Translations under genes and position numbers: made by a program
Source: JAHEJN01 sp963787285
GTDB taxonomy: Bacteria > Actinomycetota > Acidimicrobiia > Acidimicrobiales > JAHEJN01
Reading direction: 5' to 3'
Length of the DNA stretch: 64,000 nucleotides
NCBI GenBank assembly: GCA_963787285.1
Contig: CAWBCM010000020.1
Coordinates: forward strand, 1-64,000
The notes under the pieces: generated by a model
Database searches by the model: none
Told to the model about the DNA's origin: nothing
The model's input: only the letters and a program-made list of their open reading frames with translations
Shown here: positions 1 to 8,024 of the stretch, piece after piece
How positions within the stretch are numbered: the first letter of the stretch is position 1
How the letters are laid out: each line of letters begins with the position of its first letter

Positions 1-676
1 AGTTCGTCGGTGGCGGCCGCCATCCGGCTTTGCGGACCAGCGCCACCGCCGCCAGCTGGGAATGAACGCCGAGCTTCTGGAAGATGCTGCGCACCTGGCT
101 GCGAATGGTCGACACCGCCACGAAGCCGGCATCGGCGATCTCCTCCGCGGTGAGCCCGTCGACCAGCCCGGCGAGAACGTCGCTCTCGCGCGGGGTCAAC
201 AGCTCGAACGGGGCCAGTTCTCGCTTCCGACTGGTTTGTTCGGCTCGAAACGCCCGGTACCACGCGAAGCGCTCGGCGTCGCTGCCGATCTCGTGACCCT
301 CCACCGCCCGTTCGAGATTGTCGACGACGGCATCGAGGGCGTCGGATTTCCGGAGGACGGTTTCGGCGCCGAGATCGAGACAGGCTCCGTAGAGGGCCTC
401 GTCGTTGCTGCCGGTGAACATGACGACCCGGCTGCCCATGAGGACGATGGCGTCCACCAGATCGAGGCCGCCACGATGGTTGTCGCCGAAGTCGATGTCG
501 AGGAGAACCACAGCCGGCCGATGGAGCTCGATCGCAGCGAGGACATCGGCGTGTGTGGGGTCGACGACAACGGATCGCCCAATACTGCGGGCCGAGAGGG
601 CGGCGACCAGCCCCTGGGCCAGAAGGAGGTGATCGTCGACGACGAGCAGGTCGGTGACGGCAGCCTTGGTCGTCAT
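1..676 (-). CDS. LuxR-family response regulator (partial, runs off the left edge)
   Basis: Reading the minus strand from ATG at 676 gives an open frame of about 225 codons with no stop before the window edge. The N-terminal part is a receiver domain: acidic pair VVDDH near residues 12-16, phospho-acceptor aspartate in VVLLDIDF near residue 60, TG(S/N) near 88 and a conserved lysine in LRKSDA near 110. The C-terminal part is a LuxR/NarL helix-turn-helix (LLTPRESDVLAGLVDGLTAEEIAD followed by VSTIRSQVRSIFQKLGV, residues about 164-205). It should be phosphorylated by the kinase encoded immediately upstream, whose stop overlaps this start by 4 bases (ATGA), so the two are co-transcribed and translationally coupled. 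Its position beside the divergent Tad pilus operon makes pilus control a reasonable inference, not a proven one. Confidence 0.9.
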   Translation of the reverse strand, partial: MTTKAAVTDLLVVDDHLLLAQGLVAALSARSIGRSVVVDPTHADVLAAIELHRPAVVLLDIDFGDNHRGGLDLVDAIVLMGSRVVMFTGSNDEALYGACLDLGAETVLRKSDALDAVVDNLERAVEGHEIGSDAERFAWYRAFRAEQTSRKRELAPFELLTPRESDVLAGLVDGLTAEEIADAGFVAVSTIRSQVRSIFQKLGVHSQLAAVALVRKAGWRPPPTN

Positions 677-2226
677 ACCGCTCGCACCCCTCGAAGGTCG
701 ATGACGGTTCCGCTGTGGTCGGCCTCGCCCCCCTCGTTCGGTGTCGCCGGACCGACCGGCAGCGTGAGCGTGAACGACGCACCGCGGGCCAGCGGGTCGA
801 TGTGCAGTGTGCCGTTCATCTTGGACGCGAGCTCGCGGCTCGAGTGGAGACCGAGGCCGCAGGCGCCGTCGGACTTCGAGGTCACGCCGCGCTCGAAGAT
901 CGCCGCGTGCAGGGGCTCGGGCACGCCGGGGCCCTGGTCGGACACCGTGATCGTGATGGAGTCGAGGTACTCGACGACGCGAACGGTGATACCACTGGCG
1001 CGGCCGTGGTGCACGGCGTTGTCGAGGAGGTTCTGGACGATCTCGCGGGTGGCGTCGACATCGCCATAGGCACGAGCATCGGGCGAGGCGTCGACGACGA
1101 TGTCGCAATCGACGAGGGCTTGGAGACGAATCGGCGCCTCGATGGCGTCGGCGACGAGGAACGGTCGGGCCTCGCCGAGCTCTCGTCCGGACAGCAGACG
1201 TCGCAACCGGGCCAGTTCCTGGGTGAGCGCTCGGTAGATGTCGTCGCTGATCTCGGTGTCGGCGGCTCGGTTGCCGGCGACGAAACGCAGTCCCCCCTCG
1301 ATCGCGAGCAGGGCCGAACGGCTGTCGTGGGCCATGACCGCGCGGTCGTTGCGTTCGGCCTCCAGCACCACGCGACGGGTCTCCGCCTCGATCTCGACTT
1401 GGTGGAAGCGAGAGTTCTGGGCTGCTTCGATTCGAACCAGGTCGTTGTGGAAACCGGCAGCGACCAGCCCTGTGCCGACGGCCATGAGACCGATGCCGCC
1501 GAGGAAGTCGGCGTGGGTCGGTGCGCTCACGTGATGGACGACGAGGTTCGAGGTGCCCATCACGACGGCCAGGACACCCATCCAGAGATAGCCGATCTGG
1601 TGGTGGATCCGGCCGCGACGCAGGCTGAGGGCGCCGAGCACCAGGAGCGTCCAGGCGAGGACTGCACCCGACGCATAGCCGACACCGTTCAGGTCGACGC
1701 CGCCAGGCGTGCGACCGTCGAAGGGGGTGCCGGCCACGACCACGACGCTGACCGCAAATCCCGACACCGTCCAGGCCGCGACCGTCGACGGCCGAGGCTC
1801 GCCACTACGCCCTGCAATCAAGGCAAATGCCAGCAGGGCGATGGAGGTGATGCGAGCGGCGGCGGCCAGCGAGTCGGAAATGCCCTCGACGCCCACTCGG
1901 TTCCAGCCGTCGGCGGCCCCGATCAGATCGAGCGAGCCGAATGCCATCAGCCCGACCACGGCGCTGAGGACGATGCTGCCGCCCTCGGTGCCGGCCCGCC
2001 ATCGCTGGAGGAAGATCGCGGAGATGGTCACCAGCAGAATCACGGTCGCGGCGGTGAGCTGGGCCAGCGGAATCGTGATCGAGCTCGCCGAGTCGAATGT
2101 CGATTCCGGAGGAGCGGCCGCCAGCAACGCACCGACGGCGACGACGGCGATGACGGTGCACGCGACGAAGGCGCGGCGATCGGTGGTTGCCTGCGTGGCT
2201 GCCGGTGACGGCATCGGAGAGGTCAT
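673..2226 (-). CDS. multi-TM sensor histidine kinase
   Basis: A 517-residue two-component sensor. The first 270 residues hold about eight predicted hydrophobic helices with short loops, resembling integral-membrane sensor modules rather than a periplasmic PAS/Cache sensor. A coiled stretch leads to the phosphorylation helix (MAHDSRSALLAIEGG near residue 298, HDxR type). The ATPase domain shows the N box NLLDNAVHHG near 400, G1 box DQGPGVP near 430 and G2 box GLGLHSSREL near 460, ending in GASFTLTLP. It is followed with a 4-base overlap by a LuxR-type response regulator and diverges from the Tad pilus operon. The last about 25 residues are a short charged tail. The ligand cannot be read from sequence. 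Confidence 0.92.
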   Translation of the reverse strand: MTSPMPSPAATQATTDRRAFVACTVIAVVAVGALLAAAPPESTFDSASSITIPLAQLTAATVILLVTISAIFLQRWRAGTEGGSIVLSAVVGLMAFGSLDLIGAADGWNRVGVEGISDSLAAAARITSIALLAFALIAGRSGEPRPSTVAAWTVSGFAVSVVVVAGTPFDGRTPGGVDLNGVGYASGAVLAWTLLVLGALSLRRGRIHHQIGYLWMGVLAVVMGTSNLVVHHVSAPTHADFLGGIGLMAVGTGLVAAGFHNDLVRIEAAQNSRFHQVEIEAETRRVVLEAERNDRAVMAHDSRSALLAIEGGLRFVAGNRAADTEISDDIYRALTQELARLRRLLSGRELGEARPFLVADAIEAPIRLQALVDCDIVVDASPDARAYGDVDATREIVQNLLDNAVHHGRASGITVRVVEYLDSITITVSDQGPGVPEPLHAAIFERGVTSKSDGACGLGLHSSRELASKMNGTLHIDPLARGASFTLTLPVGPATPNEGGEADHSGTVIDLRGVRAV

Positions 2227-2389
2227 GAATAGCGCTGCGACGCCCGGGTGTCGCCGTTTTCGCCCACGTGCGTCGCCCGAGCTGAACGCCGCGTCGAACC
2301 CGACCGGAGGCCGGGCCCTTCATTCCGCCGTTTTTGCCCGATGGCAGAACACGATCTGTATAGCCGAAACCCCGATCATGCGTCCAGGT

Positions 2390-2501
2390 ATTGGGCACAG
2401 TTACCCAATCCTGATGAAGCGCCGATCCTCAGGAATCGGCAGCCGGGAATCGACAAGGGAGGCGCTGTGCGGTGAGCGCCGATCCGCCACAGTGGCACTG
2501 T
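2390..2501 (+). promoter_or_regulatory. structured 5' leader / operator region upstream of the Flp pilin genes
   Basis: The 304-bp gap 2227-2530 between the divergent kinase and pilin genes contains no credible gene. Its pilin-proximal part is rich in dyads. Three have the same 6-8-6 architecture: ATTGGG/CCCAAT (2390-2409), GCCGAT/ATCGGC (2421-2440) and GGCGCT/AGCGCC (2461-2480). A fourth, ACAGTG/CACTGT, spans 2489-2501. A second AGCGCC at 2418-2423 can also pair with GGCGCT 2461-2466, enclosing the second hairpin and excluding the third. This is the layout of a two-state leader RNA. Alternatively the dyads are operators for the neighbouring response regulator. I recognise no known riboswitch class here. 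Confidence 0.45.
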
Positions 2502-2530
2502 CACCATCGACACGAACCCAAGGAACCAAC

Positions 2531-2716
2531 ATGCAGATCCTCCTGTCCCTTCTCGCTGCCCGTCACGAAGACGAGCGTGGAGCCGTCGCCATCGAGTACG
2601 CGCTGCTGGCGCTCCTCGTGGCCGTGGCGCTCGTCGCCGCCTTCACCGCCCTCCAGGTCGACATCTCCGATGCGCTGGGTGCCGTCGGCACTGCTCTCGA
2701 CGCCGCCGTCAACTGA
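2531..2716 (+). CDS. Flp-type pilin 1
   Basis: A 61-residue Flp/Tad pilin. A short charged leader (residues 1-16, including DERG) precedes AVAIEYALLALLVAVALVAA, the typical Flp signature: after the prepilin-peptidase site the mature protein starts with a hydrophobic helix carrying the conserved Glu-Tyr pair at positions 5-6. The mature pilin of about 45 residues is one transmembrane helix plus a short tail, as usual for this family. ATG 2531 was chosen because longer frames read through the non-coding leader; a weak AAGGA ribosome site lies about 5 bases upstream. A second almost identical pilin gene follows after a strong hairpin. Maturation probably needs the A24 peptidase at 56727. Confidence 0.88.
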   Translation: MQILLSLLAARHEDERGAVAIEYALLALLVAVALVAAFTALQVDISDALGAVGTALDAAVN

Positions 2717-2732
2717 TCCCCGCCGGGCGGGG

Positions 2733-2767
2733 CGGTCGGGGGCGTCACCATGTGGCGTCCCCGACCG
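2733..2767 (+). terminator. 16-bp stem-loop between the two pilin genes
   Basis: Bases 2733-2748 pair with 2752-2767 around a three-base CAT loop, giving 16 consecutive pairs with two G-T wobbles. A shorter GC hairpin (CCCCGCC/GGCGGGG, about 2718-2732) sits just before it. No T-tract follows, so it is either a U-less terminator or a stabilising/processing hairpin that uncouples the level of the first pilin from the rest of the operon. Confidence 0.5.
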
Positions 2768-2814
2768 TCGTGTCCATCGACCATCGACACCGGCGATCAA
2801 GGCAGGCAATCACA

Positions 2815-2988
2815 ATGAAACGCAATCGACACCACCTTCGCAGTGAGCGCGGAGCGATCGCCATCGAGTACGCGCTGCTGGCGCTGCTGGTGGCGGTGGC
2901 GCTCGTCGCTGCTTTCACCGCGCTCCAGGTCGACATCACCGGGGTGTACACCGCAGTCGGTAACGGAATCGACGCAGTGGTGAACTGA
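2815..2988 (+). CDS. Flp-type pilin 2
   Basis: A 57-residue paralogue of the preceding pilin. From ERGAIAIEYALLALLVAVAL onward it matches pilin 1 nearly residue for residue through the helix and LQVDI; leader (MKRNRHHLRS) and tail (GVYTAVGNGIDAVVN) differ. The conserved Glu-Tyr of the Flp family is present after the predicted cleavage site. ATG 2815 gives a leader of family-typical length. The pair looks like a tandem duplication whose variable ends may give distinct major and minor pilins. It lies 98 bases after pilin 1, beyond the 16-bp hairpin. Confidence 0.87.
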   Translation: MKRNRHHLRSERGAIAIEYALLALLVAVALVAAFTALQVDITGVYTAVGNGIDAVVN

Positions 2989-3020
2989 CGTGGATCGACC
3001 ATCGGCGGGCGGGAGATGAC

Positions 3021-3401
3021 ATGACCTCGGTGACGAGGCGCAACGAGCGGGGCGTGGCCGCGATCGAGTTCGCGCTCCTCCTTCCGTTGCTCATGCTGAT
3101 CCTGTTCTCGATCTTCGAGTTCTCACGCGGGTACAACGCCCGGGTTTCGGTGACCCACGCCGCTCGCGAGGGCGTGAGGGCGGCGGCGCTCGGCGAGGAC
3201 TTCGACGCGGCCGCCAGAGGAGCGGCCGGCTCGCTCGATCCCGCTCAGATGAACATCAGCATCGTCGGCGGGCCGCCATGCACGCTCGGCGACCCGGTGA
3301 GCGTGACGGTGAGCTACCCGGTCCAGTACACGATCCCGTTCTTCTCCAGCGGCACCTGGACGGTCGCCGACACGGGCACCATGCGATGCGAGGTTCCCTG
3401 A
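3021..3401 (+). CDS. tadE: TadE-like minor pilin
   Basis: A 126-residue pseudopilin. NERGVAAIEFALLLPLLMLIL (residues 8-28) is the TadE signature: a charged leader, then a hydrophobic helix beginning A-A-I-E-F, the Glu being the conserved +5 residue of type IV pilin-like proteins. The remaining about 90 residues form a soluble domain with a Cys pair (PPCTLG and TMRCEVP) that could form a disulfide outside the cell. It lies between the pilins and tadG as in other Tad loci and is probably cut by the same prepilin peptidase. Confidence 0.85.
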   Translation: MTSVTRRNERGVAAIEFALLLPLLMLILFSIFEFSRGYNARVSVTHAAREGVRAAALGEDFDAAARGAAGSLDPAQMNISIVGGPPCTLGDPVSVTVSYPVQYTIPFFSSGTWTVADTGTMRCEVP

Positions 3402-3403
3402 CG

Positions 3404-4444
3404 ATGGTCGAGCAGCGAAGTCATCGACGGGAACGGGGCGCCACAGCGCTCATCTTCGCGTTCTCACTCGTCGTGCTGATCGGCTTCATGGCCTTCGCCA
3501 TCGACCCCGGTGTCCTCTTCCAGGAGAAGCGTGATCTCCAGACCGGCGCCGAGGCCGCGGCCCTGGCGGTCGCTCAGGATTGCGCACCGACCGGAACGTG
3601 CCCGAGCCAGGGGGCAATGCAGACTCGTGCGCGGGACTACCTGAGCGCGAACCTCACCGACGGCCCCGGCCGCATCGTCGGCAACGTCGTGGTCGACGAA
3701 TCAGCCAGCACCGTCACCGTGACCGTCGGCGGCTACGACACGGCGAACAATCGTGACGGCGACCCGAACACCACCGACCTCTTCTTCGGCCCGGTGATCG
3801 GCGTCGACGGCTTCGACATCCAGGCCAGGGCCGTGGCCTCATTCGGTGGGGTCGGTGCGGCCGCGGCGACGCCACTGATCTTCTCCGTCTGTGAGTACCA
3901 GATGTTCGGTGCGAGTGGTTCACAGGTCGTCCTGAAGTTCCACAACAGCGGGTCGGCGACGATCTGCAACGGCCCGGCCGGCCAGGATGCGCCCGGTGGT
4001 TTCGGCTGGCTGGTGCCCGACGGGGTGTGTCTCGCCCACACCGATGCCGGCGGCTGGTTCTCCTCGAGTCCGGGCGTTTCGCCGCCCGGAAACGGCCAGA
4101 AGCGTTGCAAGACGGCCGAGCAGATCGGATTGACGGTGAACGGCCAGCCCAATCCGTTGTTGTTGATCCCCATCTTCGACCAGGTCCAGGGCAACGGATC
4201 CAATGCGCAGTTCCACCTGTACGGCTACGCCGGATTCGCCGTGCAGGGCTGGTTCTTCACGTCGCAGATCAAGGGCGATCCCGCCGACGTCTACAAGCTG
4301 CACTGTCACTCGAAGGGACCCGGGCCGCACCCCGGCAACAACTACGACGACTGCGTCATCGGCAACTTCGTCCGCTTCTATGCACCGGGTGAGGTGGCCG
4401 GCGGCCCCGATCTCGGCGTGACAACCGTCTCCCTCGTCGGGTGA
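3404..4444 (+). CDS. tadG: TadG-like pilus-assembly protein
   Basis: A 346-residue protein beginning RRERGATALIFAFSLVVLIGFMAFAID, the Tad/TadG N-terminal helix, followed by a segment typical of the family (QEKRDLQTGAEAAALAVAQDC). The large C-terminal region is cysteine- and glycine-rich (for example CNGPAG, KRCKTAEQ, KLHCHSKGPGPHPGNNYDDC) and should be extracytoplasmic; I recognise no enzymatic motif. ATG 3404 lies two bases after the tadE stop. TadG-like proteins anchor or tether the pilus to the envelope in other systems; the cysteine-rich tail here is not something I can match. Confidence 0.78.
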   Translation: MVEQRSHRRERGATALIFAFSLVVLIGFMAFAIDPGVLFQEKRDLQTGAEAAALAVAQDCAPTGTCPSQGAMQTRARDYLSANLTDGPGRIVGNVVVDESASTVTVTVGGYDTANNRDGDPNTTDLFFGPVIGVDGFDIQARAVASFGGVGAAAATPLIFSVCEYQMFGASGSQVVLKFHNSGSATICNGPAGQDAPGGFGWLVPDGVCLAHTDAGGWFSSSPGVSPPGNGQKRCKTAEQIGLTVNGQPNPLLLIPIFDQVQGNGSNAQFHLYGYAGFAVQGWFFTSQIKGDPADVYKLHCHSKGPGPHPGNNYDDCVIGNFVRFYAPGEVAGGPDLGVTTVSLVG

Positions 4445-4491
4445 GCCGTGGTTCATCGAAATGACCATCGACAACAAATGAGAGTGGTGCA

Positions 4492-5418
4492 ATGAATCGC
4501 AAAGTGGTGGGGCTGATCGTGGCGCTGGCGCTGGCCGCGTTCGGCACGATTGCACTGGCGGCCTACGTGAACAGTGCCGAGGATCGCGCCCTCGAGGGCC
4601 AGGAGCTGGTCGAGGTGTACATCGTCGACGACGACATTCCGGCCGGGCTACCCGGTGCCGACGTCGAGGCGCGCGTCCGCAAGGACGAGATTCCGGCGAC
4701 GGCGGTGCCCGGCGACATCGTGGTCGACCTCGCCGAGCTCGACGGGCTCGTCGCCGGCGTCGACCTGGTTCCCGGCGAGCTGCTCATTCCCGGTCGGTTC
4801 GAAACCCCGACCATCTTCGATCGCGACCGATCGCGTGTCATCGACGTGCCCCCGGGCCTCCAGGAAGTGACGCTCTCGCTCGACCCGTTCCGCGCGGTCG
4901 GTGGCTCGATCGTGCCCGGTGACACGGTCGGCGTCTTCTTGTCGTTCGAGCCCTTCGAGCTGGGTGGGGTCATCGACATCGACAACGGCGCCGCCCTCAC
5001 CTTCGACGAGATCTTCTTCGGTACCGAGGCCGATCCCGTGCTCACCATCGACTCCGATGGCGACGGTCAGCCCGACACCGCCGCACCCACCAGTGACGAC
5101 GGCCAGAACGACACGCTGACCACCCCGAACACGACCCACCTCACTCTCCACAAGGTGTTGGTCACCAACGTGCAACTCGAGCAACTCCCCGACACCGTCG
5201 AGCAGGAGAACGGCGAGATCATCACGAGCACCACCCTCGCTCCGACCGGAAACCTCCTCGTGACCTTCGCGGTCGACGCGCCGTCGGCCGAGCGGCTGAT
5301 CTTCGGCGCCGAGTTCGGCCTCGTGTGGCTGTCGGCCGAACCCGATGACGCCACCGAGTTCGGCACCCGGATCCAGACCCGGGGCAGCGTGTACCTCGAC
5401 GAACTGGCAGGTGGCTGA
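4492..5418 (+). CDS. cpaB: CpaB/RcpC pilus assembly protein (SAF domain)
   Basis: A 308-residue secreted or membrane-anchored protein. Residues 1-27 form an N-terminal membrane helix (VVGLIVALALAAFGTIALAAYV). The next part (VYIVDDDIPAGLPGADVEARVRKDEIP...) is the SAF domain typical of CpaB/RcpC (about 40-115). The RcpC/CpaB domain follows, with VPPGLQEVTLSLDP and the late VTFAVDAPSAERLIFGAEFGLVWL. An acidic, Asp/Thr-rich insertion (about 180-225) may be surface exposed. In Gram-negatives CpaB works at the outer membrane; here no secretin gene accompanies it, as expected in a single-membrane cell. The stop overlaps the start of tadZ by one base. Confidence 0.85.
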   Translation: MNRKVVGLIVALALAAFGTIALAAYVNSAEDRALEGQELVEVYIVDDDIPAGLPGADVEARVRKDEIPATAVPGDIVVDLAELDGLVAGVDLVPGELLIPGRFETPTIFDRDRSRVIDVPPGLQEVTLSLDPFRAVGGSIVPGDTVGVFLSFEPFELGGVIDIDNGAALTFDEIFFGTEADPVLTIDSDGDGQPDTAAPTSDDGQNDTLTTPNTTHLTLHKVLVTNVQLEQLPDTVEQENGEIITSTTLAPTGNLLVTFAVDAPSAERLIFGAEFGLVWLSAEPDDATEFGTRIQTRGSVYLDELAGG

Positions 5419-6615
5419 TGACCGAGATCGTTCTCGCCTCACCCGACCCCGACTTCGAACGGCACATTCGCACGTCGTTCGCGAACGACCTCAACGGCGA
5501 GCTGCGTCGCTATGACGATCTCGACACCGAAGCTCTGCTCGCCGAGGATCCCGCGGTGATCGTGCTCGGACCGTCGTGGTCCAATGACGACCTCGTCGCC
5601 GTGGCGAGCGAGATCGACAACCGCCGTCCCGAGATCTCGGTGATACTGATCGCCGAGCCGACCGCCGACCTCTGGGAACGGGCGCTTCGTTCGGGCGCCC
5701 GCGATCTCGTGGCCCCCGGGTCCGATGTGGCCGAGATCCACGAAGCGATCGAGCGGGCCCGCGAGCGCTCCACTCGCCAGCGCCAGAATGTGCGCCGCGA
5801 AGGTCGGTGCTTCGGCGCCGACCGAGGCGAAAGGCCATCGGGCTCGGATTCTCGTTGTGGCCTCACCGAAAGGCGGAAGTGGCAAGACGATGCTGGCCAC
5901 GAATCTGGCCTACGGGTTGGCCGAGGACACACAGGGATCGGTCGTCATCGTCGACCTCGATCTCCAGTTTCCCGATGTCGCGACTGCCCTGAGGTTGACT
6001 CCCGAGTACTCGATGGCCCACGCCGCGGCGGCCTCGACCGATCCGGTACAGGTGAAGTCGTTCCTCACGGCCCACTCGGCCGGATTCTGGGCCCTGTGCG
6101 GCCCGTCGAATCCGGTGACCGCCGACGACATCGATCCGGCCAACGTGCGCCAGGTCCTCGAGACCCTGCGCGACGAGTTCGACTGGTTGGTCATCGACAC
6201 CGGAGCCGGAATCGACGAGCACACCCTGAATGCGCTCGAACTGGCCACCGAAGTGCTGATGGTCACGACGACCGATGTCGCGTCGATTCACAGCATTCGA
6301 AAGATGGTCGAGGTGCTCGATCGGCTGGGTGCCGATCCTGGTCGGCAGCGTCTCGTGCTCAACCGCGCCAACGCACGAGTGGGTCTGTCCGCCGACGACA
6401 TCGAACGCACGGTAGGACGTGAGGTCGCGGTGCGGGTGCCGAGCTCGCGTATCGTGCCGACGGCGATGAACCAGGGCTCCGCGGTGCTCGAGGACAGCGG
6501 TCGCTCCAATGTGGGGCGTTCCATTCACGAGCTGCTCGGTTCTCTGGAGCGGGCGAAACCGGGCGCCGACGGCGTGTCGTCGTGGCGGGGCCTGTTCGGA
6601 GGGGGACGATCATGA
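5418..6615 (+). CDS. tadZ: TadZ/CpaE-like ParA-type ATPase (single-base frameshift near 5785-5825)
   Basis: Two overlapping frames together make one normal-length protein. The first (from ATG 5418) is the atypical receiver-like N-domain, including VIVLGPSW and LWERALRSGARDLVAPGSD. After about residue 128 the reading must move by one base to continue into the ATPase domain: deviant Walker A ASPKGGSGKTMLATNLA, VVIVDLDLQFPD and FDWLVIDTGAG. TadZ/CpaE proteins position the pilus machine at the membrane. The shift corresponds to one extra base in the sequence between about 5785 and 5825. Given similar single-base shifts in several essential genes of this window, I treat it as an assembly error. 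The stop overlaps cpaF's start (ATGA). Confidence 0.82.
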
Positions 6616-8024
6616 GTCTTCGAGACCGACTCGACGCCGTCGAACAGCCCGCCGAGGCCGATCCGAGCCATACGCCGGTCACTGCACCCCGGATCACCGA
6701 CGACGACGTGCCCGTCAATCCGCTCGTGAGTTTGCGCAAGCGGGCCCAGGAGAAGTTGTTCGAACGGCTCGGAAACCGGCTCCACGACGCATCGATGTCA
6801 CCCGAACAGCTCGAACGCAGGGTTCAGGAGGAGCTCAGGGGAATCATCCAGTCGGAACAGTCGCCCCTGAACCCGGGCGAAGTCGACGCGCTGGTCGAGA
6901 CCATGACCGACGACATCATGGGCTACGGGCCGCTCCAGGTCTTCCTCGAGGACGATCGCGTCACCGAGATCATGGTCACCGGTCACGGTCCGATCTTCAT
7001 CGAGCGCGACGGTCTGCTCGAGGAGACCGATTCACGGTTCCTGTCCGAGGAGCACCTCCGGCGGGTCATCGAACGCATCGTCTCCGAGGTCGGCCGACGC
7101 ATCGACGAGTCATCACCCATGGTCGACGCACGACTCAAGGACGGCTCGCGCGTCAACGCCGTGCTACCGCCACTCACCGTCGACGGACCGACGCTCACGG
7201 TCCGCAAGTTCGCCCGTCGCCCACTGATGATCGAGTCACTGGTGACCAATCACACGCTCACACCCCGCATAGCGGCCTTGCTCGACGCATGTGTCAAGGC
7301 GAAGGTGAGCCTGATCGTCTCCGGCGGTACCGGCTCGGGCAAGACCACCTTCCTCAACGTCTTGTCGTCGTTCATCGGCGACAAGGAGCGCATCGTCACC
7401 ATCGAGGACGCGGTCGAGCTCCAGCTGCAGCAGAAGCACGTGGTGCGCATGGAGTCACGGCCCCCGAACCTGGAGGGCACGGGCGAGGTACCCATTCGCG
7501 AGCTGGTGCGGAACTCGCTGCGCATGCGTCCCGACCGCATCATCGTCGGCGAGGTTCGAGGGGGCGAGGCCCTCGACATGTTGCAGGCGATGAACACAGG
7601 CCATGAGGGATCACTGACCACCTTGCACGCCAACTCGCCACGAGATGCGCTGTCGCGTCTCGAGACCATGGTGCTGATGGCGGGCATGGACCTCCCGTTG
7701 CGGGCCATTCGTGAGCAGATCGCGTCCGCCATAGGACTGGTCGTGCACACGGCGCGGATGAACGACGGATCGCGGAAGGTGGTGCAGATCAGCGAGGTGA
7801 CCGGCATGGAGGGCGACACGATCCAGCTGTCGGACATCTACACATTCGACTGGTCGGCCGGAACCGATGCCCACGGGCGAATCCTGGGTGCGGCCCAGCC
7901 CACGGGCCTGCGCCCGAGCTTTCACGGCCACCTGGCCGACCTCGGTATCGAGCTGCCGGCCGATCTGTTCGGGAACCCGGCCGACCTCATTGCCAATCCG
8001 GGCAGGCGCGATGTTCGACCGTGA
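6612..8024 (+). CDS. cpaF: CpaF/TadA pilus-assembly ATPase
   Basis: A 470-residue secretion ATPase that powers Flp pilus assembly at the cytoplasmic face. The N-terminal domain (DDIMGYGPLQVFLEDDRVTEIMV) is typical of the CpaF group. Walker A GGTGSGKTT falls at residues 238-246, followed by the Asp box (IVTIEDAVEL) and Walker B (RIIVGEVRGGEAL, about 312-324), then the His box (GHEGSLTTLHANSPRDALSRLE). ATG 6612 overlaps the tadZ stop by four bases; longer frames would enter tadZ. The protein would drive the two TadB/TadC membrane platforms encoded next. Confidence 0.95.
   Translation: MSLRDRLDAVEQPAEADPSHTPVTAPRITDDDVPVNPLVSLRKRAQEKLFERLGNRLHDASMSPEQLERRVQEELRGIIQSEQSPLNPGEVDALVETMTDDIMGYGPLQVFLEDDRVTEIMVTGHGPIFIERDGLLEETDSRFLSEEHLRRVIERIVSEVGRRIDESSPMVDARLKDGSRVNAVLPPLTVDGPTLTVRKFARRPLMIESLVTNHTLTPRIAALLDACVKAKVSLIVSGGTGSGKTTFLNVLSSFIGDKERIVTIEDAVELQLQQKHVVRMESRPPNLEGTGEVPIRELVRNSLRMRPDRIIVGEVRGGEALDMLQAMNTGHEGSLTTLHANSPRDALSRLETMVLMAGMDLPLRAIREQIASAIGLVVHTARMNDGSRKVVQISEVTGMEGDTIQLSDIYTFDWSAGTDAHGRILGAAQPTGLRPSFHGHLADLGIELPADLFGNPADLIANPGRRDVRP

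Noticed and set aside
715..2208. 497-codon open frame on the plus strand opposite the histidine kinase
   Set aside because: It is the antisense of a well-conserved kinase with all boxes intact. Its translation is composition-biased with no recognisable domain.
2390..2501. GEMM (c-di-GMP) riboswitch
   Set aside because: A GGCACAG-like piece is there, but the conserved core and tetraloop-receptor elements do not fit, so I do not assign a class.
5418..6615. Programmed frameshift in tadZ
   Set aside because: No slippery heptamer or downstream structure stands out at the switch, and other essential genes show similar single-base faults.
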